Below are positions 1 through 10,960 of a stretch of DNA of 64,000 nucleotides, piece after piece. Every line of letters begins with the position of its first letter. Position 1 is the first letter of the stretch. The position numbers and the translations under genes are program-made. The stretch comes from Istiophorus platypterus (Eukaryota; Chordata; Actinopteri; Istiophoriformes; Istiophoridae). Below the pieces are notes generated by a model, which saw only the letters and a list, made by a program, of their open reading frames with translations, ran no database searches and was not told the origin of the DNA. Where the stretch lies: assembly GCA_016859345.1 (NCBI GenBank), contig CM029134.1:14234060-14298059 (forward strand). Reading direction: 5' to 3'.

Positions 1-1800
1 CTACTCACTTACCCTGATTAGCTTAACTGATTTAGCCAGTACTTTAAACAAATAACAGTTACATGCATACTGTATACTGTGTTTATTATCATAACTCTCT
101 TGTGAGGGAGCAAACTGTTGTGTACAGACATGGTTCAGACAGGTAGCCAGGTGTTAAACACAAGTTCCTAAACACACCCTACAGCGTCTGAGTCAGCACC
201 ACAAAACAAAGAATGGGAAGGGAAACTCGCTGACACAGAGTATGTCAATGTTAACAAGATGCAGTAGCTTTCCTCAGAATGGAAACAACTATGGTCATTC
301 CTGGTCCGTCAAAGGTTGCAATTCATCATCAATAACTGTAAATTTGTCCTTATTACTCACGACCCAACAAGTTTCATTGACCTAACCACTATTAGTTTCT
401 GTGTCCTCGGGAGTCGTACCTCTGAGTCCTCACTAGATGGCCATGATGCACTGTCTACCACCTACGCTCCAAAGACAAACTTCAAAATTGCACAGTTTTA
501 GGTGCTTTTGAACCAGCAATCAACATTCACAAATCACAAATGAATGTATGAATCTCTCTCTAGATAGATAGATATAATGATTTAGATTTAGAATACATTT
601 TCATTATAATAAAAGTATAGGAGCAAAGAGAGTATTCACTAAAAGATTTGTTTATGAGCCCAGAATGTGACTTAACATGAGGTGGATTCATTTTTTCCTT
701 TTTTGTATCAATTCATTGATGATAGTTTCAATACTCAAAACAAGTATCGATATTATTAGTCAACTAATCAATAATTGATGTACCTCATGTCCTTTATTTG
801 TAATGTACAACACCCATGGTCAGTTGTGTCCTTTCCACAATTTAATAATTCCTTAACACTGTAAAATTAGCAATTTGACAAATTTTCTGAAAATGGCTGA
901 AACAAGGGGATTTCCCCAATAATGCATGAGGCGCCAAAAGAAATAAAGAAACCATACTTTTCGTAAAATGACAATTGAGAAATAGTGGAAGTACTAGGTA
1001 TAGATTAGGGGGCTTTTACATCCTTAAGCTTCCCACAATGACTGCAGTCTCAATGAGAGAAACAATATAAGGTCATACGGAAACCAGGAAAAGACAGAAA
1101 ATGAAACTTGGTCAAAGAAGGATGCCTTTGTGATATCAATAAAGAAATCGCTGCCAATAAACATCTGAGGTTGTCTGAACATGGAGGCAGTTAGTAATGT
1201 ATAAATGCAGCATCATGCACAGTAATCCATACAGATCACTGCATCATGCTCATGCTTTTCCCACACCTGTAAGTCTCCCAGGGCTTCATCTTTTTAGACA
1301 AAGTGTGACAAAGCTGGGGGGGGGGGGTCACAACTGACTCTGCACAGAAATGTGGCATCACTTCAAGGGTTCTCTGGTTCTGATAATTTTAAAAACCCAG
1401 TCCTGGAGGAGACATGAATAAAAAAACAACAAATTTTACAATAGCCAGAAACCAGAAATTGCACCGTAATTTCCTGGAACATTTGCCACACTTGTTTTTT
1501 TTCCTTTTTGGCAGGAATCTTATCAGACTGTCTCATGTGTCAGCCGGCATACACAGCTTGTGTGACATCAAAAGCATCTCTAGCATTAGACCTCGATGAC
1601 ATCAACAAGTTTTGGGGTACAGCTTGTTTTTCCTTACTTTGTCAAAACCACTACAAGATTAGAGGCTTGAACTGAGATGGTCTCTACATCAGCTGACTGA
1701 TGATTAAAGGATATTCAGTGCAATTGTTTCCCAGAAGGCAGCCTGACTACTGGTTAGCAGGGGAATTTTGATAGAACACGGGGTTGACCTGTCAGCATTC
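1..1800. other. Upstream stretch without a recognisable gene
   Basis: No supported coding exon is seen here. The sequence is AT-rich, with a short GATA-type run near 565-580 and a poly-G run at about 1317-1329. The few open frames are about 60 codons, have no splice context and resemble nothing I know. The last few hundred bases probably hold upstream regulatory sequence of the ENDOD1-like gene. Confidence 0.5.
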
Positions 1801-1810
1801 AGGCTGTCAA

Positions 1811-1818
1811 TATATATA
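1811..1818 (+). promoter_or_regulatory. TATA box of the first ENDOD1-like gene
   Basis: An alternating TATATATA lies about 160 bases before the ATG at 1975. This fits a transcription start near 1840 and a 5' UTR of about 130 bases. No in-frame ATG lies between this element and 1975. The assignment is an inference from motif and spacing. Confidence 0.5.
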
Positions 1819-1974
1819 GGAGGAAACCTCAGTAAGAGCGCACAAGCACTCATACTCCAGACACTGAACGGACACAAAAGAACTATTGGAGGTCTGTGTT
1901 CGCTGACATCCCTGACCCGCAGACTACCATATAGCCAGCCTGCTGCTCTGTTGTGCAGGATCTCTAGAAGCAAG

Positions 1975-3443
1975 ATGCTGTCCATGGGAGCTACGCTTCT
2001 TCTCCTACCCTGGTTTGGTGGCCTGGTCCTTGGGGAGATTGGCAGCAACTTCTCAGAGTGCCCTGATTTCTTTTATATGCAAACTCCACCACAGGGCATC
2101 ACCGGAGATGGATATCAGCCAATATGCCAGGTCTACAAAAACCAGTACCGCTTTGCCACCATGTATTACCGTCCACATCGTGCACCCCTGTACTCTGCCT
2201 ACATACTCAACACTGCAGATGGCAAACGGCCCAAGTCCGTTTGGAAGTATGAACCACAGGTAAGTAGAACAACAGGGCACAGTGTTTAAAAATAATTGTT
2301 TCCTTTAAAGACTAATCATTTTCTGTTGAGCGTTCATGTGTCAGATATGATGTGTTTAGATATGTTAGGGTTATATGTTGAGATTATACAGATTAAAGGC
2401 AAAAACTAGTGATCTGATAGGGCTCTTCCTGGGTTAAGACAGAGCATCATTTCCTTCAGAGTTTGTTTCCAAGACATTATTGTCACGGTGTAGAGTTAAG
2501 TGTGTCTAAATAAGCTGACTCAGAAGATTACCCAGTCTTCACACAGAAATACACAGAAATTAAAAGCATGAGAAGATTTACACTAGAAGTTTCTTTTCAG
2601 TTAAAGTATCATTTTGCAGATTGTCTTGTTACCATAAATAAGGTGTTTTTTTGGATAGGAATCATTTTCTAAACTGTAAATACAAAAATGCTTTCACACA
2701 CATTATCTTTTCTCTGGTGAAGTAATAAAGAAAAGAAAGTTCGGCAGACATACTCTCACGTTGCTATTAAGCAAAACACAATTCCTTAGCTTCTAAACAG
2801 CGACATTTGCTTCTCCCTCTTTGTTGTTCAGTTGGCATTTTCCCGTGCCAGCTCAGAGATGAGCCATTTCGTCACCCCTGTGGACCAGAATGTGATTGAG
2901 AGCCAGGCAGTGCCTAAGGACTACAAGAACTCCAGCTACACCAAGGGCCATCTCAATCCCAGCATGCACCAGAAGACAGCAGAAGACCGTCAGGCCACCT
3001 TCACCCTGACGAACATTGTCCCTCAGCGAGGAGGCTCAAACTCTGGCCCCTGGAACCGTCTGGAGGAGGACGTTTTGAGAAAATTCACGGATTCCTGTAC
3101 AGGGCCAATGTATGTGATCACCGGGGTCATGCCTTATGAGTCTGAAGCACGCTGGATTAATAACAGGGTGTCTGTTCCTGAGTACATTTGGTCTGCCTAC
3201 TGCTGCCCATCCTACAAAACTAACCTTACTGGGCCCGAGCAGGAATTTTTTCCCACATATGCTGCAGTGGGAAGAAATGACAAAAACAGTGGAGAGGAGA
3301 TTGTGAAAATTGATGTCAAGGTGAACGGGTCAGGGCGAGGTTATAATGTGAGGAGGATGAGTTTAGAGGACCTGGAGAGCATCCTGAAAAAAAGGCTGTC
3401 CATGTCCATCAGTCTGTTTCATGAGCAGTGTAAACAACAATAG
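1975..3443 (+). CDS. ENDOD1-like secreted DNA/RNA non-specific endonuclease (copy A, intact)
   Basis: Two exons, 1975-2259 and 2832-3443, join in phase 0 (donor GTAAGT, acceptor CAG) to give 298 residues. Residues 1-20 form a signal peptide (LLLLPWFGGLVLG core), so the product is probably secreted or lumenal. The rest is a beta-beta-alpha metal (NUC1/Serratia-type) nuclease domain as in teleost 'endonuclease domain-containing 1-like' proteins. The putative catalytic His is about residue 135 in YTKGHLNP, and the metal-binding Asn about 156 in TLTNIVPQ. Unusually, the general D-R-G-H motif reads T-K-G-H. The C-terminus ends in a conserved SLEDLESILKKRLSMSISLFHEQC stretch, here SISLFHEQCKQQ. The ATG at 1975 was chosen because it begins the signal peptide. 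A 3' UTR with AATAAA at 3713 follows. It is the best preserved member of a local tandem family. Activity on nucleic acid is inferred from the family only. Confidence 0.85.
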
Positions 3444-4306
3444 GGCAATGCTTTATTTAGCTGTTAAAATCAAATACAGTAGTCACAACATGCAGAACAT
3501 ATCGACAGCATCAAGATAAAGAAGTTAAGAAGTCAAGAAGTTTCATTCCCTCCTTTCCTTTCTCCTTAATAACTGAATGAGATAAGAGTGTGATTAACCA
3601 CGACATGATTTTTTTTGATGAATTTTTAAAAATGATTAGGATCTTGTAAAATAATTTTTTCCCCTCTTGTTCCTCTTCTAACATGTTCAATAACTAACCC
3701 CATGACATTGCTAATAAAACAAAATTTAAGGAAGCATGGAAATGGTTTAAATTTGAGTGAATACATGAGTGGTCATTCAACATCATAAATGTGTACAGTA
3801 TTAACATTGTTCATACAATTGCCAGTACATCCAAATAAAATGGCTGCACATCTCACATCTTGAACTCTGCGTATATACTCAATCCAGCAGCTGGTAACAG
3901 CACAAACACCATTTGGATGCATGAACCACCAAAATACTGTTGGACATGCAAAATCAGCCATGACCCTTTAGGATTTACTGTGTTGTGTGGAGTGTCTGAC
4001 TTTTTTTATTATTAATTTTTTACTTTGGTAACAACTACAATTCCTAGTATGACCTCATTAACCTGCTGGGGGGCCTGAGGCCACTCTCTGTGCGGCGTGT
4101 ACAGTCTTTCTGTGCTGGAAAACTACCTGACCTGTGTGGTCATTTGATTCAACACAAATGATTTTAGGAATATGTAACATACAATGTAAGCACAATACTG
4201 TACAAGATTAAGGTTCTGAAACTCACTGTTGACACAGGAACCCTTTTCTAGACCCAGGGAGGACCCAGGAAGAGACAGAGTATGATCAACAAATATTTAA
4301 ACCTAG
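3208..4306 (+). repeat. Direct repeat, unit 1 (exon 2 end, 3' UTR and downstream flank)
   Basis: This ~1.1 kb segment covers the second half of exon 2, the 3' UTR and about 860 bases beyond. It recurs nearly unchanged at 8265-9366. By eye the two differ by scattered substitutions and tiny indels, even outside coding sequence, which points to recent duplication or gene conversion. Similarity ends abruptly at CCTAG (4306/9366). Confidence 0.85.
3713..3718 (+). terminator. Polyadenylation signal of ENDOD1-like copy A
   Basis: AATAAA lies 270 bases after the stop codon, in CATTGCTAATAAAAC. The partial copy near 8.5 kb has an equivalent hexamer at 8773, and copy B has a related one at 10955, in homologous 3' UTR positions. 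That conservation supports use as the cleavage signal. Confidence 0.6.
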
Positions 4307-4309
4307 ACT

Positions 4310-4890
4310 ATGTATTGTAAATACAGTTACAATCTCATCATTGCACCCAACACAATAACGTGGAATCAAATTCAAACACATGACACACAAAGGATAAACT
4401 ACAGCAACTGACCAATAATGAAAACAACCAAAAAATAAATCTTAGGTACTTTGAACATCCTTTGCTGCAAAGGAAGTTAAAGCAGACTTTATTTGGCTCA
4501 TAGATTTTGCCTCCTTAAAGAATAATTTCTTTATTTGCTAACTTAAAACCTATTTCCAAAGTTTAGACAGTTGTTTTTCATTGTAGTGACCTTTTCAACT
4601 GCCATGTTAGATATGTGTGGGTAATTACAGTGAATCACATTTTAAAGCCAATAGAATTAAACTGCCTTTAGATTCCAGCCTTGCAGCATAAGCAAACATT
4701 CTATCACTTCATTTCCTTACTGGACACCTGTCCACTACCTTTTTTGCATTGCACTGTGAGATTATTTCACAATAATGGCTGGCCTGATGGGGACAAAGGT
4801 GGAGCAGAGCACTTTGGTTGATCTAGTCATACTACAGCTGAGAAATACTAATAATTCAAATAAAGTCAATATAATTTTTCTGACAAGGCA
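4310..4890. other. Intergenic, no gene seen
   Basis: AT-rich sequence between the end of the direct repeat and the next ENDOD1-like scrap. No coding exon or clear transposon was recognised. It may be decayed sequence of an older tandem copy, since recognisable exon 2 sequence follows directly. Confidence 0.4.
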
Positions 4891-4892
4891 TC

Positions 4893-4988
4893 AGTGTATA
4901 ATGTGAGGCAAATGTCTTTGGAGACACTGGAAACTATTGTGTCACTGAGGCTGGCCATAAAAATGAGTCTGTTTCATGAGCAGTGTCA
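4893..4988 (+). pseudogene. ENDOD1-like exon 2 C-terminal scrap
   Basis: About 95 bases translate to a decayed C-terminus (YNVRQMSLETLETI, then MSLFHEQC), clearly related to residues about 265-295 of copy A. Nothing upstream can be matched to the rest of the nuclease domain. It is the remnant of an older tandem copy, cut off at its 3' side by the LINE fragment that starts about 25 bases later. Confidence 0.75.
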
Positions 4989-5012
4989 GGAAGAAAGATG
5001 ACAACCTTTTGT

Positions 5013-5650
5013 CCATCTATCCATCCCTTTCCCACCACTCATCCAGAGTTCGGTTGTGGTGGCAGCAGGTTAAGCAAGGTAGTCCAGACGTCCCCCTCCC
5101 CGGCAACTTTTTCCTGTTCTTCCTGGGAGACCCGAGGCTTTTCCAGGCCATATGAGCTACATAGTCTCGCCAAAGTATTTTGGGTTTACCCAAGGGCCTC
5201 CTACCTGTTGGACATGCCCGTGAAACCTCCATTGGGAGTTTGGGTTCAGGAGTTCTTCAAAGTGTTCCTTTGAGCTGTCAGTCAGAGCCTTCCTCCCAGC
5301 AACTTGCAATTGCATGGAGGTGATCCTGTCATTCTCCAGGGTGAACTCCAACACACTGAGTATCCCCACACACCTCATACCCTGAGAAAAAGTTCAAAAC
5401 CAGCCCCTCTCCAAAACTTTGGTTCCAAAGCTAGTACTGTGCGTGGAGGTGAGCCAGCTATATCTAATTGGTACCGCTCCACCTCCCGCACCAACTGCGG
5501 CTCCTTCCTTGCCAGCGAGGTGACGTTACACGTCCCTACGACTAATCTATGGTGGCAAGGAACAGAAATACCAGGTCCTCACCCTTGCCTGCTGCTCAGC
5601 TTCCATCACATCCAGCCCGTTTCTTTTCCCTGCAGGTGGTGGGCCCACAG
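5013..5650 (-). mobile_element. Internally deleted non-LTR retrotransposon (LINE) fragment
   Basis: Read on the minus strand, 5650 to about 5285 encodes the start of an AP-endonuclease domain (VTSLARKEPQLVREVERYQL, then a stretch ending in LQVAGRKAL), with frameshifts. At about 5283 it jumps to a reverse-transcriptase-region piece (SSKEHFEELLNP). It then passes to the typical teleost LINE C-terminus (GRRPLGKPKILWRDYVAHMAW) and ends in a GGATGGATAGATGG-like tail near 5013. Most of the reverse transcriptase is missing, so it is dead. The family resembles abundant fish LINEs with a GRPRTRW-RDY-type C-terminus; I do not assign a clade. Confidence 0.75.
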
Positions 5651-6103
5651 GCTTTTGTTCTTTGTTGAAACTGGTAGTTGCCTGCACCCAAATGATCAAA
5701 ATACGGTGTACTATGAAAATGTATACTTGGAAGATACGATTGACGGATGTAATATGGAACTTGGACTCCAGTCCAATTTTCCTTCTCTCTGTCATTAAGC
5801 TGGCATCAGTGTTTTCTTATCACCTTCTGTGCTGGGAAATATTTCAATGGTGCACTTCTACAAAAAATATCTTTCAGGTAGAATAAAAGTGGTCAAAATG
5901 CTATTTAAAAACGTGGTAGCTGGCATTCAATCTTGATGCGCTTGCACAGTTGCAGGCCACATTTGGTGAGCATGTGTGAGCACCATTCCATTGGTACGAA
6001 TTTGGGCTCTCAGTATTTTGATGGGCATATTGGATAGACAACAGGTCTGTATGTAAAGTGAGATTTCTGCTCTATTGTGCTGCGATTCTGCTGAGTTTTC
6101 CTC

Positions 6104-6760
6104 TCTCCCTGGTTTGGTGGCCTGGTCCTTGCAGGTCCGCCATGACTTTTCCATTTCGATAAGAAAAGTCACCCACCAGGTATCAGCGGAATAGGATAAC
6201 AGCAAATGTGCTAGAACTACAGAAATAAGTACCAACTTGTTTCACTGTCAGCACTGTGTACCACTGTACTCTGTGTACTTATCAGCCCTGCGGACATTGA
6301 ATGGCCCAAAGCCTTTTGGAAGTATGAAACACAGTTAAGTAGAAAAACTCGAAAAAGACATCCCAGATATGCAGCCTTTTCCAATTGACAATGCAATCTT
6401 CAGGAGTGTGGGGAAGCGCCAGGCTCTGTTTCAGGACAACAGGAACTCCAGCTACACCAAGGGCAATCTCAATCCCAGCATGCGATGAAATTCAAGGGTA
6501 GACCACGAGGCCACCTTAATCCTGAACACCTGGAATCCACTGGAGAAAGAGGTGCTGGGAAGATTCAAGGTTTTCTGCCAAGGGCCGATATATGTCATCA
6601 CCAGGGTCATGCTTTATAAATCTAGAGAACACTTGATTAATAATAAGGTGTCTGTTTCTGAGTACATGTGATCTGTCTACTGTTGCCCATCCTACAATTA
6701 TGGCCTTCCTGAGTCTGTGCAGCCTTTTCACCCAAGTAGAAAACAGACCAAACCTTAAAC
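6104..6760 (+). pseudogene. ENDOD1-like pseudogene
   Basis: An eroded copy. 6104-6335 matches exon 1 (PWFGGLVLA at the signal peptide, then the end of exon 1 with KYETQ). 6436-6760 matches exon 2 (NSSYTKGNLNPSM, then FCQGPIYVITRVML). It carries stop codons, for example TGA soon after NLNPSM and one at SEYM-stop, several frameshifts, and Asn in place of the catalytic His (TKGN). The intron is almost gone and the C-terminal third is missing. No function is expected. Confidence 0.85.
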
Positions 6761-6926
6761 AGCCTTCACTTTACAGTCATGCAAGATTAACACTTTATGC
6801 ACTTTCTTCATTGTATGACTGCATATATTTGATTTTATACTGGAAAAAATATTATGTATTTGCATTAAACTGATTAAGATCAGGGGGTTGCATGTGAAGG
6901 AGAGCACTTTCCCTGAAATTAACATT

Positions 6927-6950
6927 ACACACATACACAGACACAGACAC

Positions 6951-7028
<78 letters not shown>
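6927..7028. repeat. (AC)n dinucleotide microsatellite
   Basis: About 100 bases of nearly pure AC repeat, imperfect at the left edge (ATACACAG, ACGCAC). Long cysteine-valine open frames on the minus strand here are translations of the repeat and not genes. Confidence 0.95.
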
Positions 7029-7030
<2 letters not shown>

Positions 7031-7349
7031 TCTTTGAGGATAACTGCCTTTGCATACAATTTGACTTTGATAAATATTCAAGAATTGAGGTGAAAAGGAG
7101 GCTATTTGCCACCCTCTGAAGAGTATTTAACAGTAGAGCTGCATGAGTTTAGGTACTGATCACATGAGAAGTATTCTCTGGACCCAGTGTGAAAGAAAAC
7201 ATCTTGGTAAGACTATTTCGAAGGGTCTTAGGTGTCTTATCCAAGATGAGATCTTGACCTAACTGTGTACACTAACAGGCATCTTTTTCTCCATAACAGG
7301 TACATTCGATAAGTTCTCTGCTGAGTTTTGCAGGATCTCTAGAAGCAAG

Positions 7350-10300
7350 ATGCTGTCCATGGGAACTACGCTTCTTCTCCTACCCTGGTTTGGTGGCCTG
7401 GTCCTTGGGGAGATTGGCAGCGACTTCTCAAAGTGCACTAAGTTCTTTTATAAGGATACTCCACCACAGGGCATCACCGGAGATGGATATCAGCCAATAT
7501 GCCAGGTCTACGATAACCAGTACCGCTTTGCCACCCTGTATTACCGTCCACATCGTGCACCCCTGTACTCTGCCTACATACTCAACACTGCAGATGGCAA
7601 ACGGCCTGAAGATCCATCCTGGATGTATGAACCACCGGTAGGATGTGGGTAGAGTTGCCCAAAACTACATTATATAATTCTAAGTAGCTTGCTCAACTAG
7701 AAGGTAAAGATGCAAAAAAAAAAAAAAAAAAAAAGTTGAAAAAGAAGCACACCGCTTTCTTGTTTACACTGCTTTTATTTTACATGAATATGAAACATCA
7801 AAATTTGTCATACTAACCCATATATATTTGATATACTATTGAACTTCACATTATAATATCTGGATTAGATAAACAGTTTATTTATATTCATAGTTAGTTA
7901 ACTCTTGTGAGTGATCAGAAAACATACTTTATCGAGTACACCAGTGAGGGGTTGTTATCTTGTATACTATTACTCTGGAAAATAAATCAGCAAATCAGAT
8001 ATGTATAAACCATGTAACTAATATATCAAAAAAGGCGAATATAAAGAGTTTTTAATATGTTACATTGTCCTAATACTCTGAGATGATCCCACAAACAATT
8101 AAGTAACCCCAAATAAGTCACATGTTAAATGTGAGATAGATTCAAGTAAACGCTTCTGTGTGCTTGAAAGATGCAGATGTCTATGCCAAAAGCAGGCCTA
8201 CTTTCAACAAGATTATAATCTTATTGAAAGTAGGCTTGCATTTGAATAACACAGTTTCAAAGTGGAGTCCTACAAAACTAGCCTTCCTAAGCATGAGCAG
8301 AAATTTTTTTCCCACATATGCTGCAGTGGGAAGAAATGACCCAAACAGTGGAGAGGAGATTGTGCAAATTAATGAAACGGTGACTATGTCAGTGCGAGGC
8401 TATGATGTGGTGAACGTGACTTTAGAGGACCTGGAGAGCATCCTGAAAAAAAGGCTGTCCATGTCCATCAGTCTGTTTCATGTGCAGTGTAAACAACAAT
8501 AGGGCAATGCTTTATTTAGCTGTTAAAATCAAATACAGTAGTCACAACATGCAGCACATTTCAACAGCATCAGGATAAAGAAGTTAAGAAGTCAAGAGGT
8601 TTCATTCCCTCCTTTCCTTTCACCTTGATAACTGAATGAGATAAGAGTGTGATTAACCACGACATGATTTTTTTTTTGATGAATTTTTAAAAATAATTAG
8701 GATCTTGTAAAATAATTTTTTCCCTCTTGTGCCTCTTGTAACATGTTCAATAACTAACCCCATGACATTGCTAATAAAACAAAATTTAAGGAAGCATGGA
8801 AATGGTTTAAATATGAGTGAATACATGAGTGGTCATTCAACATCATAAATGTGTATAGTATTAACATTGTTCATACAATTGCCAGTACATCCAAATAAAA
8901 TGGCTGCACATCTCACATCTTGAACTCTGCGTATATACTCAATCCAGCAGCTGGTAACAGCACAAACACCATTTGGATGCATGAACCACCAAAATACTGT
9001 TGGACATGCAAAATCAGCCATGACCCTTTAGGATTTACTGTGCTGTGTTGAATGTGTGACTTTTTTTTATTATTAATTGTTACATTGGTAACAACTACAA
9101 TTCCTAGCATGACCTCATTAACCTGCTGGGGGGCCTGAGGCCACTCTCTGTGCGGCGTGTACAGTCTTTCTGTGCTGGAAAACTACCTGACCTGTGTGGT
9201 CATTTGATTCAACACAAATGATTTTAGGAATATGTAACATACAATGTAAGCACAATACTGTACAAGATTAAGGTTCTGAAACTCACTGTTGACACAGGAA
9301 CCCTTTTCTAGACCCAGGGAGGACCCAGGAAGAGACAGAGTATGATCAACAAATATTTAAACCTAGGCAAACGGCCTGAAGATCCATCCTGGATGTATGA
9401 ACCACAGGTAGGATGTGGGTAGAGTTGCCCAAAACTACACTATATAGTTCTAAGTAGCTTGCTCAACTAGACGTTAAAGATGCAATAAACCCCCAAAAAA
9501 TTTGAATAAGAAGCACACTGCTGTCTTGTTTACACTGCTTTTTCATATTACATGAATATGAAACATTAAAATTTGTCATACTAACCCATGTATATTTAAT
9601 ATAGTATTGAACTTGCATTTGAATAACACAGTTTCAAAGTGGAGTCAAACTACTGAGATCAACACTGGCCCATCTAACAACAGTGAGTTTAACACCTTTT
9701 TACCTCATAGAATCACAACATTGCTTAAATATAGTGTATATATATTATAGACATGGCAGAAAAAGGTAGAATATGTCTCATGCAACCAAATAAGGTCAAG
9801 ACAACACAATGCATTTAAAAAGGCTAATATCCATAGATGGGAAAAGTAACTTCAATTCAAAAGCAATGCACAATCATGGCAATTCAAAGTAATAATTCCC
9901 ATTTTTACCATTAAAATACTAGTCCCAACCCAATATTCGAAGTTTTGCATGTGTCCAATAAATCCTTTGAATTGGTTTGATTTAGACAAGTCCAATTTGG
10001 ACTGCAGAGGAGAAAAGTTTTTAAATGAAAGGCTCTGTAATAAAAAAGTAAAGTCTTGTCTCTTTGTCAACAAGCTGGTGAAGAAAGAAGAGGACAAGAG
10101 CATGAAGGAATTCCCAGATCCTATAGTGCAAGACATTGCTGCAAGCCAGGCCGTGCTTGAGGACTACAAGAACTCCAGCTACACCAAGGGCCATCTCAAC
10201 CCTTCCCTGCACCAAGGCTCTGACGCCAAGGAGGCCACCTTCACCTTGACGAACATTGTCCCTCAGCGAGAAGGCTCCAACACTGGCCCTTGGAGTAATT

Positions 10301-10671
10301 TTGAGAATGAGGAGTCTAAAATTTACAAATACTGCGAGGGGACTACATATGTGAGCACAAGAGTCATACCTTTTCAGCCCCACCCATTTAAGATACCACA
10401 TGAGAAATGCAGGGTGTCTGTTCCTGAGTACATTTTGTCTGCCTATTGCTGCACATCCTTGAAAAAGAATTTTAAAAATAAGCCCCCCACATATGCTGCA
10501 ATCGGAAGGAATGACACAGACAGTGATGACACAATCGTGCAGAACAAAAAGGGCTATGATGTGAGGCCGATGTCCTTGGAGGATTTGAAGGAAATCCTAA
10601 ATTTAAAGCTGTTGCGAAAAAAAACAGACAAAACAAAGTCAATAAGTCTGTTTCAGGGACTGTGTAAGTAA
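7350..10671 (+). CDS. ENDOD1-like endonuclease (copy B, probable two-exon gene with a long intron)
   Basis: Exon 1 (7350-7637, 96 codons) encodes a signal peptide nearly identical to copy A and ends at donor GTAGGA. A full exon 2 in matching phase 0 lies at 10075-10671 (198 residues), after AACAAG. Joined, they give 294 residues with T-K-G-H, TLTNIVPQ and the C-terminal SISLFQGLC. Exon 2 aligns along its length with copy A exon 2 but is clearly divergent, so B is an older paralogue whose exon 1 may have been homogenised. The intron contains a partial copy of exon 2 with its own poly(A) signal. Transcripts might therefore stop early or include that fragment. A weak point is the acceptor, which has a short pyrimidine tract and AAG. 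Alternatively, exon 1 and exon 2 belong to two broken genes. Confidence 0.6.
7840..8264. other. Intron B segment absent from its duplicate
   Basis: Intron sequence after exon 1 (7638 to about 7845) recurs after the exon 1 scrap at 9408-9610. In that duplicate the sequence goes straight from TTGAACTT to GCATTTGAATAACAC. Here about 390 extra bases lie between the same two points, ending with the palindrome at 8196-8235. This could be an insertion here or a deletion in the duplicate; both edges share CTT. Confidence 0.6.
8196..8235. repeat. 40-bp near-perfect palindrome
   Basis: Two 20-base arms meet in GATTATAATC with a single internal mismatch (AACAAG against TTATTG). It lies at the right edge of the segment missing from the duplicate intron, so it could be the end of a small non-autonomous element, but no second terminus or target duplication was identified. 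Confidence 0.7.
8265..8502 (+). pseudogene. Partial ENDOD1-like exon 2 nested in the intron of copy B
   Basis: From TCCTACAAAACTAG onward the sequence is copy A-type exon 2: FFPTYAAVGRND through SLFHVQCKQQ and stop. Everything upstream in exon 2 (the catalytic TKGH and TLTN motifs) is missing and replaced by copy B intron ending GTGGAGTC. The remaining frame is intact, with in-frame changes such as VVNVTLEDLESIL, but it cannot encode a nuclease. Its 3' UTR and flank continue as unit 2 of the direct repeat. Confidence 0.8.
8265..9366 (+). repeat. Direct repeat, unit 2
   Basis: The second copy of 3208-4306, including the poly(A) signal (AATAAA at about 8773) and the downstream flank. It ends at CCTAG, where it joins the last part of exon 1 in mid-codon context. 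The junction looks like an illegitimate recombination point rather than a transposon end. Confidence 0.85.
9367..9407 (+). pseudogene. ENDOD1-like exon 1 terminal scrap with donor site
   Basis: The last ~41 bases of exon 1 (GKRPEDPSWMYEPQ) are followed by the same GTAGGA donor as copy B and about 200 bases of matching intron. There is no start codon or signal peptide. It marks the point where the duplicated block rejoins copy B sequence. Confidence 0.8.
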
Positions 10672-10954
10672 AAAGGGTTTCATGCTCTGGCAGAAGTCAG
10701 TTGTTAACTTACCTGCATACAGTTTATTTGTCATAAACAGGGTTCTTATGGGTGTCCAGTACAGCACACCCCTTCCATAGTGCGTGGTTAAACTCAAAAT
10801 CATAAAGAAACCCTCATTGCTTAATTGACAGACAAATGTTGATTTAAAAAAATGTCTTGTCTTGATGGCTGGAACTAAATACTTCTAATGAATATGATCT
10901 TGCAATTCTGATCAATGCCATCTTGTAACTTGTTGACCAACCCCATGATGCTCC

Positions 10955-10960
10955 AATAAA
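10955..10960 (+). terminator. Polyadenylation signal of ENDOD1-like copy B
   Basis: AATAAA lies 284 bases after the copy B stop, in CCCCATGATGCTCCAATAAA. This matches the position and context of the copy A signal (CCCCATGACATTGCTAATAAA). Confidence 0.6.

Noticed and set aside
6755..7112. Cys/Val repeat open frames over the AC tract
   Set aside because: Direct translations of a dinucleotide repeat without gene context. The same applies to those at 41680-42062, 43041-43398 and 44463-44756.
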